Shown here piece by piece: positions 25,349 through 35,625 of a stretch of DNA of 64,000 bases. Origin of the DNA: Alicyclobacillus kakegawensis NBRC 103104 (lineage in GTDB: Bacteria > Bacillota > Bacilli > Alicyclobacillales > Alicyclobacillaceae); the NCBI RefSeq assembly GCF_001552655.1, contig NZ_BCRP01000002.1, forward strand, positions 62,001 through 126,000, in the 5' to 3' direction. The notes under the pieces are model-generated. The model made no database searches. It was not told where the DNA came from and saw only the letters and a list, made by a program, of their open reading frames with translations. The position numbers were made by a program, and so were the translations under genes. How positions within the stretch are numbered: position 1 is the first letter of the stretch; each line of letters opens with the position of its first letter.

Positions 25349-26860
25349 ATGCCAAGGGGGGTTGTGCTTGGCATCACTCGGCGGCATGCCATCGTTTTAA
25401 CCCGCGATGGCGAGTTTTGTCGAATTCCGCGACAGAGCGGCATGTCGGTGGGTGGAGAAGTAAGCTGGGAGGCGCATCGGCACGCGTGGACTCGCGGGTG
25501 GCAGAAGGCTGCCGTGGCCGTCTGCGCAGCGGTCGTGTTCGCGGGGGTCGGGCTGCTGGGCGCGGGACAATTTTGGCCTTCGGGACGCGCCTACGCCTAC
25601 GTGTCGTTGGACATCAATCCCAGTGTCTCGTTGACGGTCGACCGTCACACCCGCGTTCTGCGGGCCTCGCCGCTCAATGCATCCGGGCGCTCCCTGCTGA
25701 AACATGTGCACGTGGACGGAGATGAGCTGGGACAAGCCATCGGACAATTGGTTACGGCCACGGTCACGGGGCAGATGCTGTCTGCCGGGGATACGATTTT
25801 GGTCTCGGCGGCGCCTGCGGAATCAGGTCATGCCGTGGGTGACATTGCGTCCCGTGCGGCGGCGGCGGTGAAATCGGCCATTTCTGGGAACCCGAGTGCC
25901 AGGCGACTCCATCCGCGTGTGTATTCGTTGGACCTGTCCCACAGTGTCTGGAAGACGGCGGCAGCAGCCAAGTTGTCTCCGGGCAAGCTGGCCGCCTATT
26001 TGGCGGCGCATAAAGAAGGCGAATCGGTTGCGCTGTCCGACCTCTCCGGAGAGACATTGGCGCGGGTGCTGACCACAGCCCGGGCATCGAAATCGCTCTT
26101 GAGCACGCTCGAAAACGGGGATGACGCGGCGATAGCTTCGCTCATTCGCTCCCTGCCCGCGTCTTCCGCCCCCGCAAGCACCGCCCCGGCAGGGGCAAGC
26201 ACGCCAGCAGGCGCCGCGCGATCCGACAGCGGGGGACCGTCCAACCAGCATGGACAGCCGCAGGCCGCGCAGCCGAAGGCCGGATCTTCCCCGCGGGATG
26301 CGAGTGGAACGGGAGAACCCCCGATTCAGGCGCCGTCCTCTTCTCAGGACAAAGCTGAGTATGTGCGGATTGAGGTGGGCGGTGTCACGCTCTGGGTTGA
26401 GGTGCAATCGTCAAGCGCGCCCCCGAGCGACGATGGGGGAACGGCGTCAGCCCTGAAACAGGGGGGAGCCAAGACGGCTGACCAACCGACCAGTTTTCAG
26501 ACCAAGGTGCAGGCCGCGGCGCACACTGGGGGCGCCGGATGGTCCCCGGTATGGGGAGGGCGCGTACGGGCGCCGCTGAGCGAAAACCATGGGCACTCGG
26601 AGCACCAGGAGTCTCACGGTCGAATCCAGCTATGGAGTCATTCCCACGGTCACCCGTCTGGGAGGGGAGAAGGTCGCACGTCCGTTGGCGGTCCTGTGCG
26701 CACGCACGGCGACGGGTGGCTAACCCAATTCCATGCCAATCAGACCCATTCACACTCAACTGCCCATACACCGGCCAAGTCACACCGCAAGACGCGGGAA
26801 GCTGGCAAGCACAGCGTGAAAGCCAAGGCCCACGCGCACCTGCACGCGGCGATACATTAA
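25349..26860 (+). CDS. rsgI: Anti-sigma-I factor RsgI with histidine-rich tail
   Basis: A 503-residue single-pass membrane protein. Residues 1-40 form the cytoplasmic RsgI_N domain that binds SigI (GVVLGITRRHAIVLTRDGEF); about 53-75 is the membrane helix; the extracellular part begins with AYVSLDINPSVSLTVD. The Asn90-Pro91 bond falls in the motif where RsgI proteins are reported to self-cleave. Residues from about 270 are Ala/Ser/Pro-rich and disordered, and 412-503 hold 18 His. There is no carbohydrate-binding module as in clostridial RsgI. ATG 25349 has AAAGGAGGCGG. In this family signal-triggered cleavage frees SigI; the signal here is unknown. Confidence 0.9.
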   Translation: MPRGVVLGITRRHAIVLTRDGEFCRIPRQSGMSVGGEVSWEAHRHAWTRGWQKAAVAVCAAVVFAGVGLLGAGQFWPSGRAYAYVSLDINPSVSLTVDRHTRVLRASPLNASGRSLLKHVHVDGDELGQAIGQLVTATVTGQMLSAGDTILVSAAPAESGHAVGDIASRAAAAVKSAISGNPSARRLHPRVYSLDLSHSVWKTAAAAKLSPGKLAAYLAAHKEGESVALSDLSGETLARVLTTARASKSLLSTLENGDDAAIASLIRSLPASSAPASTAPAGASTPAGAARSDSGGPSNQHGQPQAAQPKAGSSPRDASGTGEPPIQAPSSSQDKAEYVRIEVGGVTLWVEVQSSSAPPSDDGGTASALKQGGAKTADQPTSFQTKVQAAAHTGGAGWSPVWGGRVRAPLSENHGHSEHQESHGRIQLWSHSHGHPSGRGEGRTSVGGPVRTHGDGWLTQFHANQTHSHSTAHTPAKSHRKTREAGKHSVKAKAHAHLHAAIH

Positions 26861-26921
26861 CGAACGTAGAGTCTCGCAGCGGGATGGGGCGCGTTGGTTT
26901 GTTAGGGTTGCTATGGACGTG

Positions 26922-26955
26922 CAAGGGCCGATGGACTGTCGGCCCTTGTTGTCTG
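26922..26955 (+). terminator. Terminator after rsgI
   Basis: CAAGGGCCGA (26922-26931) pairs perfectly with TCGGCCCTTG (26939-26948), followed by TTGTCTG. It lies 60 bases after rsgI and before the queA promoter. The T-run is interrupted, so strength is uncertain. Confidence 0.6.
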
Positions 26956-26965
26956 TCCGAGGGTT

Positions 26966-26993
26966 TTGGGACGGACGGGTGATCCCGTATAAT
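26966..26993 (+). promoter_or_regulatory. Promoter of the queA operon
   Basis: A perfect TATAAT (26988-26993) with TTGGGA (26966-26971) 16 bases upstream, 45 bases before queA. No preQ1 riboswitch signature is visible in the short leader. Confidence 0.65.
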
Positions 26994-27038
26994 AGGGTTT
27001 TGATTGCGTTGCCGCTGTCTGAGGAAGGGTGAAAAGAC

Positions 27039-29221
<2,183 letters not shown>

Positions 29222-29290
29222 TTGACAATGCGTGAACGCATGCCCGCCGGTGTACGGGTGGGTGGTCGTGACGAGAGAGGATGTGTCGGT

Positions 29291-29635
29291 TTGCAGTCCA
29301 GCAGTTCGCTGATTTTTATCGTTGTCATCCTGGCTCTGTTCTATCTGGTGGTGTTTCTGCCGCAGCGGCGGAACCAACGCCGGCGCGTTGAGATGATGCG
29401 CAAGCTGTCGCCGGGGGCCGAGGTCATGACATCAGCCGGGATCTTCGGCACGGTCGTCGACGTGGGTGAGGAGCGGGTTACGGTGGAGATTGCCCCGGAT
29501 GTCGCCGTTCAGGTGCACCCGCAGGCGATAGCCAATGTCGTCCGCGCCGCTTCTGACCAGGCAGCTTCAGAGTCTGTGGAGGCCCGGGACAGGGAATCCG
29601 ATGAACAGGAGGACTCATCGGCCGGGGATGATTGA
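29291..29635 (+). CDS. yajC: Preprotein translocase subunit YajC
   Basis: A 114-residue protein with one N-terminal membrane helix (LIFIVVILALFYLVVFLPQRRNQRRR), a small domain (LSPGAEVMTSAGIFGTVVDVGEERVTVEIAPDVAVQV) and an acidic tail. YajC associates with SecDF-YidC. TTG 29291 is the best start: GAGAGAGG lies 10 bases upstream and the product begins right before the membrane helix; longer versions back to 29228 add a charged extension unlike the family. It follows tgt as in B. subtilis (yrbF). Confidence 0.88.
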   Translation: MQSSSSLIFIVVILALFYLVVFLPQRRNQRRRVEMMRKLSPGAEVMTSAGIFGTVVDVGEERVTVEIAPDVAVQVHPQAIANVVRAASDQAASESVEARDRESDEQEDSSAGDD

Positions 29636-29661
29636 CGTGGCCCAGGCCGGCGGGGCGCGAC

Positions 29662-29690
29662 AAGGCCGCCTGGGTTGAGGCGGCCTTCTT
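29662..29690. terminator. Bidirectional hairpin terminator
   Basis: AAGGCCGCC (29662-29670) pairs perfectly with GGCGGCCTT (29679-29687) and is followed by CTTCT. It lies between the convergent yajC and minus-strand membrane gene and could serve both. Confidence 0.65.
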
Positions 29691-29697
29691 CTGGATG

Positions 29698-30096
29698 TTA
29701 ATCCTGGATGCGTGCGGTGCTCGCACCGATGATGCCTGTGAAGGCTCCGATCAAGGAGATGATGCACACGCGAAGCACGCTTGCAGGGTCCAGGGCCGTT
29801 GTGTCCGGGTACAGGCCGAGCCCGATACCCAGCATGATCCCTGCGTAGGATAGCCCCACGACGCCGCCGTAGTACCATCCCCTGGTTGTACCGGCGCGGC
29901 TGCTGGTCAGCGCACCGCAAATCACGGCGGCGCAGCGAACGCAGTAGGCGGCCGTGTCTAGTTGAGCTGCGGACGCAGTCCCGAAGTGGGCCCACATGGC
30001 CACGAGCAGAGCTCCGACGGCGGTGACGAACAGGGACCACGCGAGTCCGAACAGAACGGGAAACCGACGGAACGAGTTGGAACTGTGCTCCGCCAT
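29698..30096 (-). CDS. TIGR04086 family membrane protein (YrzE-like)
   Basis: A 132-residue protein with four hydrophobic segments (LFGLAWSLFVTAVGALLVAMWAHF; AAVICGALTSSRAG; YYGGVVGLSYAGIMLGIGLGLY; VCIISLIGAFTGIIGAS). It matches the small four-helix family next to yajC in Bacilli (YrzE in B. subtilis). Function unknown. An AAGGAGAGG site precedes the ATG on the minus strand. It is convergent with yajC and divergent from the GGDEF gene; the 216-base gap to that gene shows no convincing promoter. Confidence 0.75.
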   Translation of the reverse strand: MAEHSSNSFRRFPVLFGLAWSLFVTAVGALLVAMWAHFGTASAAQLDTAAYCVRCAAVICGALTSSRAGTTRGWYYGGVVGLSYAGIMLGIGLGLYPDTTALDPASVLRVCIISLIGAFTGIIGASTARIQD

Positions 30097-30312
30097 TGTG
30101 CATCCTCTCCTTGCAAAGGATCGGTTTTCGGTGCCGCCATGCTGATTCTATGTCCCCTGTCCATCATTTATGAAATTCATGTACAATAGATTGTGCAACG
30201 TTGGAAATTCGGGGCAATCCATCCATGACAGATAGAGACACGAGAGATACTTGAAGTACGGGATATTGCGGCGCATGGGGCGGGAGGGTGCCTTTGGAGT
30301 GGGTGAAGGCAT

Positions 30313-32469
30313 TTGAAAAGTGACCGAGCGGCCTTAGCCAAAGTCTTCGAGTTGGGCGTAGGTTTGATTGGAATCCTCCTTGCTTGCAGCACGTTTCCGG
30401 GTTTGACCCGGATACCCCTCTGGCTGCTTCTGTATTGGTTTGCCCTCGCCATCCTGCTGGAAGCCATTCTGGTACCGATTGGCAAGACCTTAATCACCTT
30501 GATTGTCGCGCTGCCGATTGGCGTCGCCTTGGCCTACGGGGTCGCTCCGGCGGTGTGGCTGCTGGTGGTGGCCGAGCTGTGTACGCCCTGGCTGCGCCAG
30601 TCGCGGCCCCGCTGCTCCAGCGCGTTGTTTAATGCGGGCCAGTACGCCGTGAGCGCCTGGGCTATGGCGCTCGTCATGCGTGGGGTGGCCCCGTTCGACA
30701 TGTCCGCGGCCGGCGGAGTGCAGCGGTTTCTTGCCGGCCTCGCCGGCGCTGCCGTGTTCTTCGTGATCAACCACGGGCTGGTTCAGGTCTGCGCCTGGCT
30801 GTGGGGACGGTTTTCTTGGCGAAGCGCCATCGAGGCTGCCGCTTGGGATGGGATGACCTACTTGATCGCGATCCCGTTCGACGTGATCATGGTGGCGCTC
30901 CAGCCTATCAATCCGGTGCTGGCCGCCGTCGCCTTTCTGCCCATCGTGTTGCTGGGCCAGTTGCTGCGCATGTACCGCAGGATGGCCCTGATGCAACAGG
31001 TCCACCAGTTGACTGGACGGCTCGCCGCCGAGTTTGACGTCGACCGCATCTGTGAAGAGGCGGCGCGCCTGGCGGCGAAACTGACGGATGCCGACTCGAC
31101 CGCCGTGTTTACGCTGGACGAGCGGGATCATATCCTTCTGCCGAACGCGATTTACCCGATGGAGACTTCAACCTCTTACCAGCTGGACGGATGGCGGGAG
31201 GAGGACGGCAGCGTTGTGTGGCAGGTCGCGCGAGGCACGGGCATGGTCTACATTCCCGATGCGCACAGAGATCCGCGCCTTAGCCGCAACAGTGGATTGC
31301 CGACAGATCGGTTTCGCAGCGTGGCGATGTTCCCTCTGCGGGCGCAGGGGCACGCCCACGGCGTGGTGATGTGTTTCGCCGCCAACAGCCATGCGTTCAC
31401 CAGCACCCTGGAATACGTGTCGGCGTTGGCTGCCCAGGTGGCCATGCTGCTGGAGAACGCCAAGTTGTACCAGGAACTGCAGGAGTTATCCTGGCGGGAT
31501 GGCGCGACGGGCCTGTACAATTACCGATTTTTCTACGCGGCGCTCGCAGGTCGGCTGCAGGCGGCGCGCGAACACGGGCAGCCGCTCACGGTTGCCATCG
31601 TGGATGTGGATCTGTTTAAGAAATTCAATGATACCTACGGGCACCTGGCGGGGGACGCGGTGCTGAAATCGGTTGCCGGGCTCCTCTCGCAGCTCGCCGG
31701 CCCCGGTGCCATCGTCGCGCGTTACGGCGGCGAGGAGTTCGCGCTCATCCTTCCCGTCGATCCCGGCGCGGCATGGACCATCCTGGAGCGCATACGCGGC
31801 GAGATCAGTCGCCATGTGGTGGAGTTTGATGGCCACCGCCTGCAGGGCCTGACCGTAAGTTGCGGCTTTGCCTCCTTTCCGGACCACGGGAGCAACGACA
31901 GAGACCTCCTGCTCAAGGCCGACTCCGCCCTGTATTGGGGAGCCAAGCAGCGGGGGCGCAATCGCACGGTGGTCTATGCGCCCGAGTTCGACGCTCAGTT
32001 GTTCGTGGATAACCCGACGGGCCTATACACGCTGCATTTCATCAACGTGCGTTTGCGTGAGGAGTTGGCACACGGGGTCTGTACCTGGGGGGCCATCTGT
32101 CTGGACATTGAGCACTTTTCCCAAGTGAACCAGAGGTTTGGTTTCGACGCCGGGGATCAGGCGCTCAGGAAAGTCAGCCTGATACTGAAAGAGTCTCTGC
32201 GCCAGGGTGAGCTGGCCTGCCGCTACGGCGGAGACGAGTTTTTCGTCCTCCTGCCGATCCGCTCCCGCTCAGAGCTGGACGGGGTGGCGGAGCGTCTGGT
32301 GGAGGCGGTCGCCAGCCACCCTATCACGCTCGATACAGGAGTGCGCCTGGCGCTGAAACTCAACTGCCGGACGGAACTGTTCACGGAGCTGAACGACTTC
32401 ACCGATTTGGCGGACCGGGTGGGAGACATGTTCGCGGAGCTGCACGCGGAGGAGGCCTCGAGGGCCTGA
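30313..32469 (+). CDS. Membrane sensor with GAF and two GGDEF domains (diguanylate cyclase)
   Basis: A 718-residue protein. Residues about 1-220 hold around eight membrane helices; about 225-390 form a GAF domain; then two GGDEF domains follow, about 400-560 (RYGGEEFALILP near 470) and about 570-715 (RYGGDEFFVLLP near 637). Both keep the signature loop, so both could make c-di-GMP from GTP. The first has the metal-binding pattern VDVDLFKKFND; in the second it reads LDIEHFSQVNQ, less canonical. Neither has an RxxD inhibitory site five residues before the loop. There is no EAL or HD-GYP domain. TTG 30313 is the likely start, with GGAGTGGGTGAAGG upstream. It stands alone between opposed or unrelated genes. 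Confidence 0.88.
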   Translation: MKSDRAALAKVFELGVGLIGILLACSTFPGLTRIPLWLLLYWFALAILLEAILVPIGKTLITLIVALPIGVALAYGVAPAVWLLVVAELCTPWLRQSRPRCSSALFNAGQYAVSAWAMALVMRGVAPFDMSAAGGVQRFLAGLAGAAVFFVINHGLVQVCAWLWGRFSWRSAIEAAAWDGMTYLIAIPFDVIMVALQPINPVLAAVAFLPIVLLGQLLRMYRRMALMQQVHQLTGRLAAEFDVDRICEEAARLAAKLTDADSTAVFTLDERDHILLPNAIYPMETSTSYQLDGWREEDGSVVWQVARGTGMVYIPDAHRDPRLSRNSGLPTDRFRSVAMFPLRAQGHAHGVVMCFAANSHAFTSTLEYVSALAAQVAMLLENAKLYQELQELSWRDGATGLYNYRFFYAALAGRLQAAREHGQPLTVAIVDVDLFKKFNDTYGHLAGDAVLKSVAGLLSQLAGPGAIVARYGGEEFALILPVDPGAAWTILERIRGEISRHVVEFDGHRLQGLTVSCGFASFPDHGSNDRDLLLKADSALYWGAKQRGRNRTVVYAPEFDAQLFVDNPTGLYTLHFINVRLREELAHGVCTWGAICLDIEHFSQVNQRFGFDAGDQALRKVSLILKESLRQGELACRYGGDEFFVLLPIRSRSELDGVAERLVEAVASHPITLDTGVRLALKLNCRTELFTELNDFTDLADRVGDMFAELHAEEASRA

Positions 32470-32591
32470 GCGGTTCCAGACTCAAAACATACTGCCTCCG
32501 CCCTTGGTTCATACTGACCATCAGGTGCGGATCTCATTCCCTCTTCTGGATGGCGGCGTCCGCAAGCTGGTAGCGGTTGGGGGCGGTGTGG

Positions 32592-33281
32592 ATGTTAGAA
32601 CTACCGCTGTGGCAGTTGTGTGTGCGCATCGTGGTGCTGTACCTGTCAGTCATGTTGGCCCTGCGCTTTATGGGAAAACGGGAGATTGGCCAGTTGTCCG
32701 TGTTCGATTTTGTGGTCTCGGTGATGATGGCCGAACTGTCCACTGTGCCGATGGAAGACACCCGCGTACCGCTCGTTCAATCTCTCCTGTGCATCGGCGC
32801 CTTGGTGGTGTTGCAGATCCTGGTGGCGCTGGTGCAGTTGAAGAGCCACCGATTCCGTCATTGGGTGGAGGGGGAACCGACCGTCTTGATTGAACGCGGA
32901 CAGATACGCGACAAGGAGATGGCCCGCTCGCGCTACACGATGCACGATCTGCTGACCCAGTTGCGGGAAAAGGGGTTCGCCAACGTGGCCGATGTGGAGT
33001 TTGCGATTCTGGAGACGTCCGGCCAACTCAGTGTCTTTCCCCGCCCGGACAAGCAGCCGCTGACACCGGCGGACGCGGGCCTCATACCGGAATCCGCCGG
33101 CTTCCCGATGCCGCTTGTGTTGGACGGGCGGGTGGTCGAGAAAACATTGCGCCAAATTGGGCAGAGCCGAGAGTGGCTGGAGGCGGAGGTGCGCCGGCGC
33201 GGTTACGGAGAGCTGGCGGATGTCGCGTACGCCGCCATTGACGCCCAAGGGCGGCTGCATCTCGATGCCCGCGACGAGTGA
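32592..33281 (+). CDS. DUF421 domain membrane protein (YetF/YrbG-like)
   Basis: A 229-residue protein with three N-terminal membrane helices (LCVRIVVLYLSVMLALRFMG; FDFVVSVMMAELS; LLCIGALVVLQILVALVQL) followed by the soluble DUF421 domain with the family signature GEPTVLIERGQI and MHDLLTQLREKG. Such proteins are widespread in spore formers; YetF-type members have been linked to germination or spore membranes, but the molecular role is unclear. In B. subtilis yrbG lies beside yrzE and spoVB as here. ATG 32592 follows GGGGGCGG; a few in-frame codons upstream could also start. Confidence 0.82.
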   Translation: MLELPLWQLCVRIVVLYLSVMLALRFMGKREIGQLSVFDFVVSVMMAELSTVPMEDTRVPLVQSLLCIGALVVLQILVALVQLKSHRFRHWVEGEPTVLIERGQIRDKEMARSRYTMHDLLTQLREKGFANVADVEFAILETSGQLSVFPRPDKQPLTPADAGLIPESAGFPMPLVLDGRVVEKTLRQIGQSREWLEAEVRRRGYGELADVAYAAIDAQGRLHLDARDE

Positions 33282-33361
33282 GGGCGCGCCGCGAAGGCTG
33301 CGCCGTCCGCTTCCCATCTGCGGCTGACATCTGCGCCACGAGCCGCCCTCCGCCGGGAGGT

Positions 33362-34945
33362 TCAGGTGGTGAACGGAAAGCATCGCAACGCGCGCGCCAA
33401 TAGCGGACCGATGCGCGGAATGCGCGACAGGTTGGACGAGGTCAGCACCCGCATGGCTCCCAGCAACCAGGTGTAGACGGCTCCGCCCACCGCCAGCGCC
33501 AACAGCAGGGAGAGGGTACGGGTGGGCTGCTGGGTCTGCCGCAAAAACTCCAGGACTATCAGCATGCCGAACGACGCCAAGGCAATTTTTGCGGTGTCAT
33601 CAATGCGCACCGCAAACCCGATGTACCGGTAGACGTCGATAAAATTCAGCGCCGTCGTCAGCACCACAGAGGCGGAGGTCGCCAGCGCCACGCCCAGGAT
33701 GCCGAGCCCCGGCCGAGCGGCCAGCAGATACATGAGGGCCAGCTGCACGACGCCGCCAATCACCGAGTTGCGCATGGCGGCTCCGGCCCGGTTGAGACCC
33801 TGCAGGATGCCGGCCAGAGGGCCACGCAGGTAGAGCAGAAAACCGCTTGGGGCCATCAGCGCCAAAATCGGGCCGACGCTGGGCTCGCCGTAGACGGCTT
33901 GGCACAGCGGCGTGGCGAACAAGGTGAGTGCGACCGACATCGGGAACCCCACCAGCGCGGTGGCTTTCCAGGTCTGCATCAGGCGCGTGCGGATGCGCTC
34001 TGGTTCCTCGTCGGCGGCAGCTTCCGACACGGCGGGGACCAAGGTGGTGGCTAGTGCGCCGGTGAACACGGTCGGAAAGACCAACAGCGGGATGGCCATG
34101 CCCCCATACTGGCCATAGAGGGTGGTCGCCGCCTGGGTCCCGTGTCCGGCCAGCGCGAGCGCCCGGGTGACCAGCACCGGTTCGGCCGCATACAGGAGCG
34201 AGCCGATGAGCCGATTGAGCGTCACTGGTGCGGCCACCTCGGCAATGGCGGACAGCGTCTGCCGGGCGGTCTCCAGGCTGCGGTTGGGTGCGTCGGCAAA
34301 CACTACCGATACGCGCGCCCGCCGCCGGTATTGGATGACCAGGAAAACGAGGCCGGCCAGTTCACCGCACATCATGCCGAGCATGGCGGCGGCGGCCGCG
34401 TAGGCCAGGCTGACGTGAACCCAGTACGCGGCCAGGACCCAGACGCTGCAGATGCGGACCAGCGTCTCCAGGATGGACGCCCAGGCGGGCGGTGACATGT
34501 CCTGCAGCCCCTGAAAGTAGCCGCGGAAAATGCTGGCGATGGCAATGATGGAGACAATGGGAATCATCGCCAGGTAGGTCGGATAGGCCATCGGGTTGGT
34601 CAGCCAGTATTGTCGCACCAGGACTCGCAGCAGCCACATCAGAAGGGTGAAGAGGGCGGCCATGCTCAGGATGACCACGGTGCTGACGCGCAGGACACGC
34701 AAGGTGCGAACCTTGTCTCGCTGGACAACCGTCTCTGCGACCAGCTTGGATATCGCCACCGGCAGGCCAGCGGTGACAAAGGTCAAGATGAGGCTGAGGA
34801 GGGGGCTGACGAGTTGGAACAGGCCGATGCCTTCGGCGCCAATCAGGCGTGTGAGAAAGATGCGGTAGACGAAGCCGAGGATTCGATTGACCAGGGCGGC
34901 GGCCATCAGCACCATGGCGCCCTGGAGAAACGAACGGCGGACCAC
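33362..34945 (-). CDS. spoVB: Stage V sporulation protein B (MOP-family lipid flippase-like)
   Basis: A 527-residue polytopic protein of the MATE/MOP superfamily with about 14 membrane segments. It begins VVRRSFLQGAMVLMAAALVNRILGFVYRIFLTRLIG, shown here in pieces: FLQGAMVLMAAALVNRIL, then GFVYRIFLTRLIGAEGIGLFQ, the typical SpoVB opening. SpoVB is needed for spore cortex synthesis and is related to MurJ. The GTG at 34945 has GGGGAGGGG 7 bases upstream; the frame is open for 37 more codons without a site. Gene order beside DUF421 and comN matches B. subtilis. Confidence 0.88.
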   Translation of the reverse strand: MVRRSFLQGAMVLMAAALVNRILGFVYRIFLTRLIGAEGIGLFQLVSPLLSLILTFVTAGLPVAISKLVAETVVQRDKVRTLRVLRVSTVVILSMAALFTLLMWLLRVLVRQYWLTNPMAYPTYLAMIPIVSIIAIASIFRGYFQGLQDMSPPAWASILETLVRICSVWVLAAYWVHVSLAYAAAAAMLGMMCGELAGLVFLVIQYRRRARVSVVFADAPNRSLETARQTLSAIAEVAAPVTLNRLIGSLLYAAEPVLVTRALALAGHGTQAATTLYGQYGGMAIPLLVFPTVFTGALATTLVPAVSEAAADEEPERIRTRLMQTWKATALVGFPMSVALTLFATPLCQAVYGEPSVGPILALMAPSGFLLYLRGPLAGILQGLNRAGAAMRNSVIGGVVQLALMYLLAARPGLGILGVALATSASVVLTTALNFIDVYRYIGFAVRIDDTAKIALASFGMLIVLEFLRQTQQPTRTLSLLLALAVGGAVYTWLLGAMRVLTSSNLSRIPRIGPLLARALRCFPFTT

Positions 34946-35197
34946 GCAGCAACCCCTCCCCGGAGAATCGGACTGGCGTCTGCCGGACACCTGCCTGTGC
35001 GCTTGGCGGCCTGCGCCGGGACGCTTGTGGACAAACGAGGCACGTCCTACAGCCATCTGTATGCGCTCTTGCCGGCGGATAGTCGCCTGTCTGCAGGAAG
35101 TCTGCCATGGGTGACGAACTTGTCTTTATGGAAATGACCAGGCGCCGGGACCACCGCTTAGGCGGATGGTCGTGGCCTGTGGGTAGGGGGAGATGAG

Positions 35198-35527
35198 ATG
35201 GGTTGGCAGGAGGAATCGGGTCGCGACGAAGGGGCCTTAGCGGAACCCTGGCGCGGCTATGAACGTGACCTGATGAATCTTTGCGCCATCAAGGCGGAAG
35301 AGTTTCATCTGTTGGGCTACGAGCACGTGACAGCCGAGGATGTGTGGCGCTGTGTGCGTGAGCGGACGCACGGCAGCCAGCCGCTACACCGCATGGTGGA
35401 GGCCATCTTGGGGCTGCAAATCGGTCAGTTCATGAGTTACGCGACCTTGGACGCTTATCGAGGAGGCGCGGACGAGGAGGATCGACTGGCCGCGTTTCCC
35501 TGGTTTGACGGTGGAAAGCGCGGTTGA
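35198..35527 (+). CDS. comN: Post-transcriptional regulator ComN-like
   Basis: A 109-residue acidic protein with the family core CAIKAEEFHLLGYEHVTAEDVW followed by CVRERTHGSQPLHRMVEAIL. ComN (YrzD) in B. subtilis controls localisation of the comE mRNA through DivIVA and lies directly before secDF, exactly as here. ATG 35198 has GGGGGAGATGAG upstream. A secD promoter overlaps its last codons. Confidence 0.85.
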   Translation: MGWQEESGRDEGALAEPWRGYERDLMNLCAIKAEEFHLLGYEHVTAEDVWRCVRERTHGSQPLHRMVEAILGLQIGQFMSYATLDAYRGGADEEDRLAAFPWFDGGKRG

Positions 35528-35534
35528 TTATACT
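35505..35534 (+). promoter_or_regulatory. Promoter of secDF inside the end of comN
   Basis: TTGACG (35505-35510) and TATACT (35529-35534) with an 18-base spacer straddle the comN stop codon. Both hexamers are close to the vegetative consensus. Confidence 0.7.
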
Positions 35535-35559
35535 AATGGACGTGTTGTTTTCGCGGGGG

Positions 35560-35594
35560 GGTGCTCGAAACAGGACAGGACTGTTTTGAGCACC
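35560..35594 (+). promoter_or_regulatory. Strong hairpin in the secD 5' leader
   Basis: GGTGCTCGAAACAG (35560-35573) pairs with CTGTTTTGAGCACC (35581-35594): 14 pairs with a single G-U and a 7-base loop. It has no T-run, so it is not a standard terminator. It lies between the predicted secD promoter and its ribosome site. Confidence 0.6.
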
Positions 35595-35625
35595 TCCGTC
35601 GGCGCGGTGGGGAGGACAGGCATTA

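Noticed and set aside
26994-27038. preQ1 riboswitch before queA
   Set aside because: The leader is only about 40 bases after the -10 and lacks the C-rich loop and A-rich tail of the preQ1 aptamer.
29222-29250. TTGACA before yajC as a promoter
   Set aside because: No acceptable -10 lies at 16-19 bases, and the short TGCGT-ACGCA repeat next to it has no clear role.
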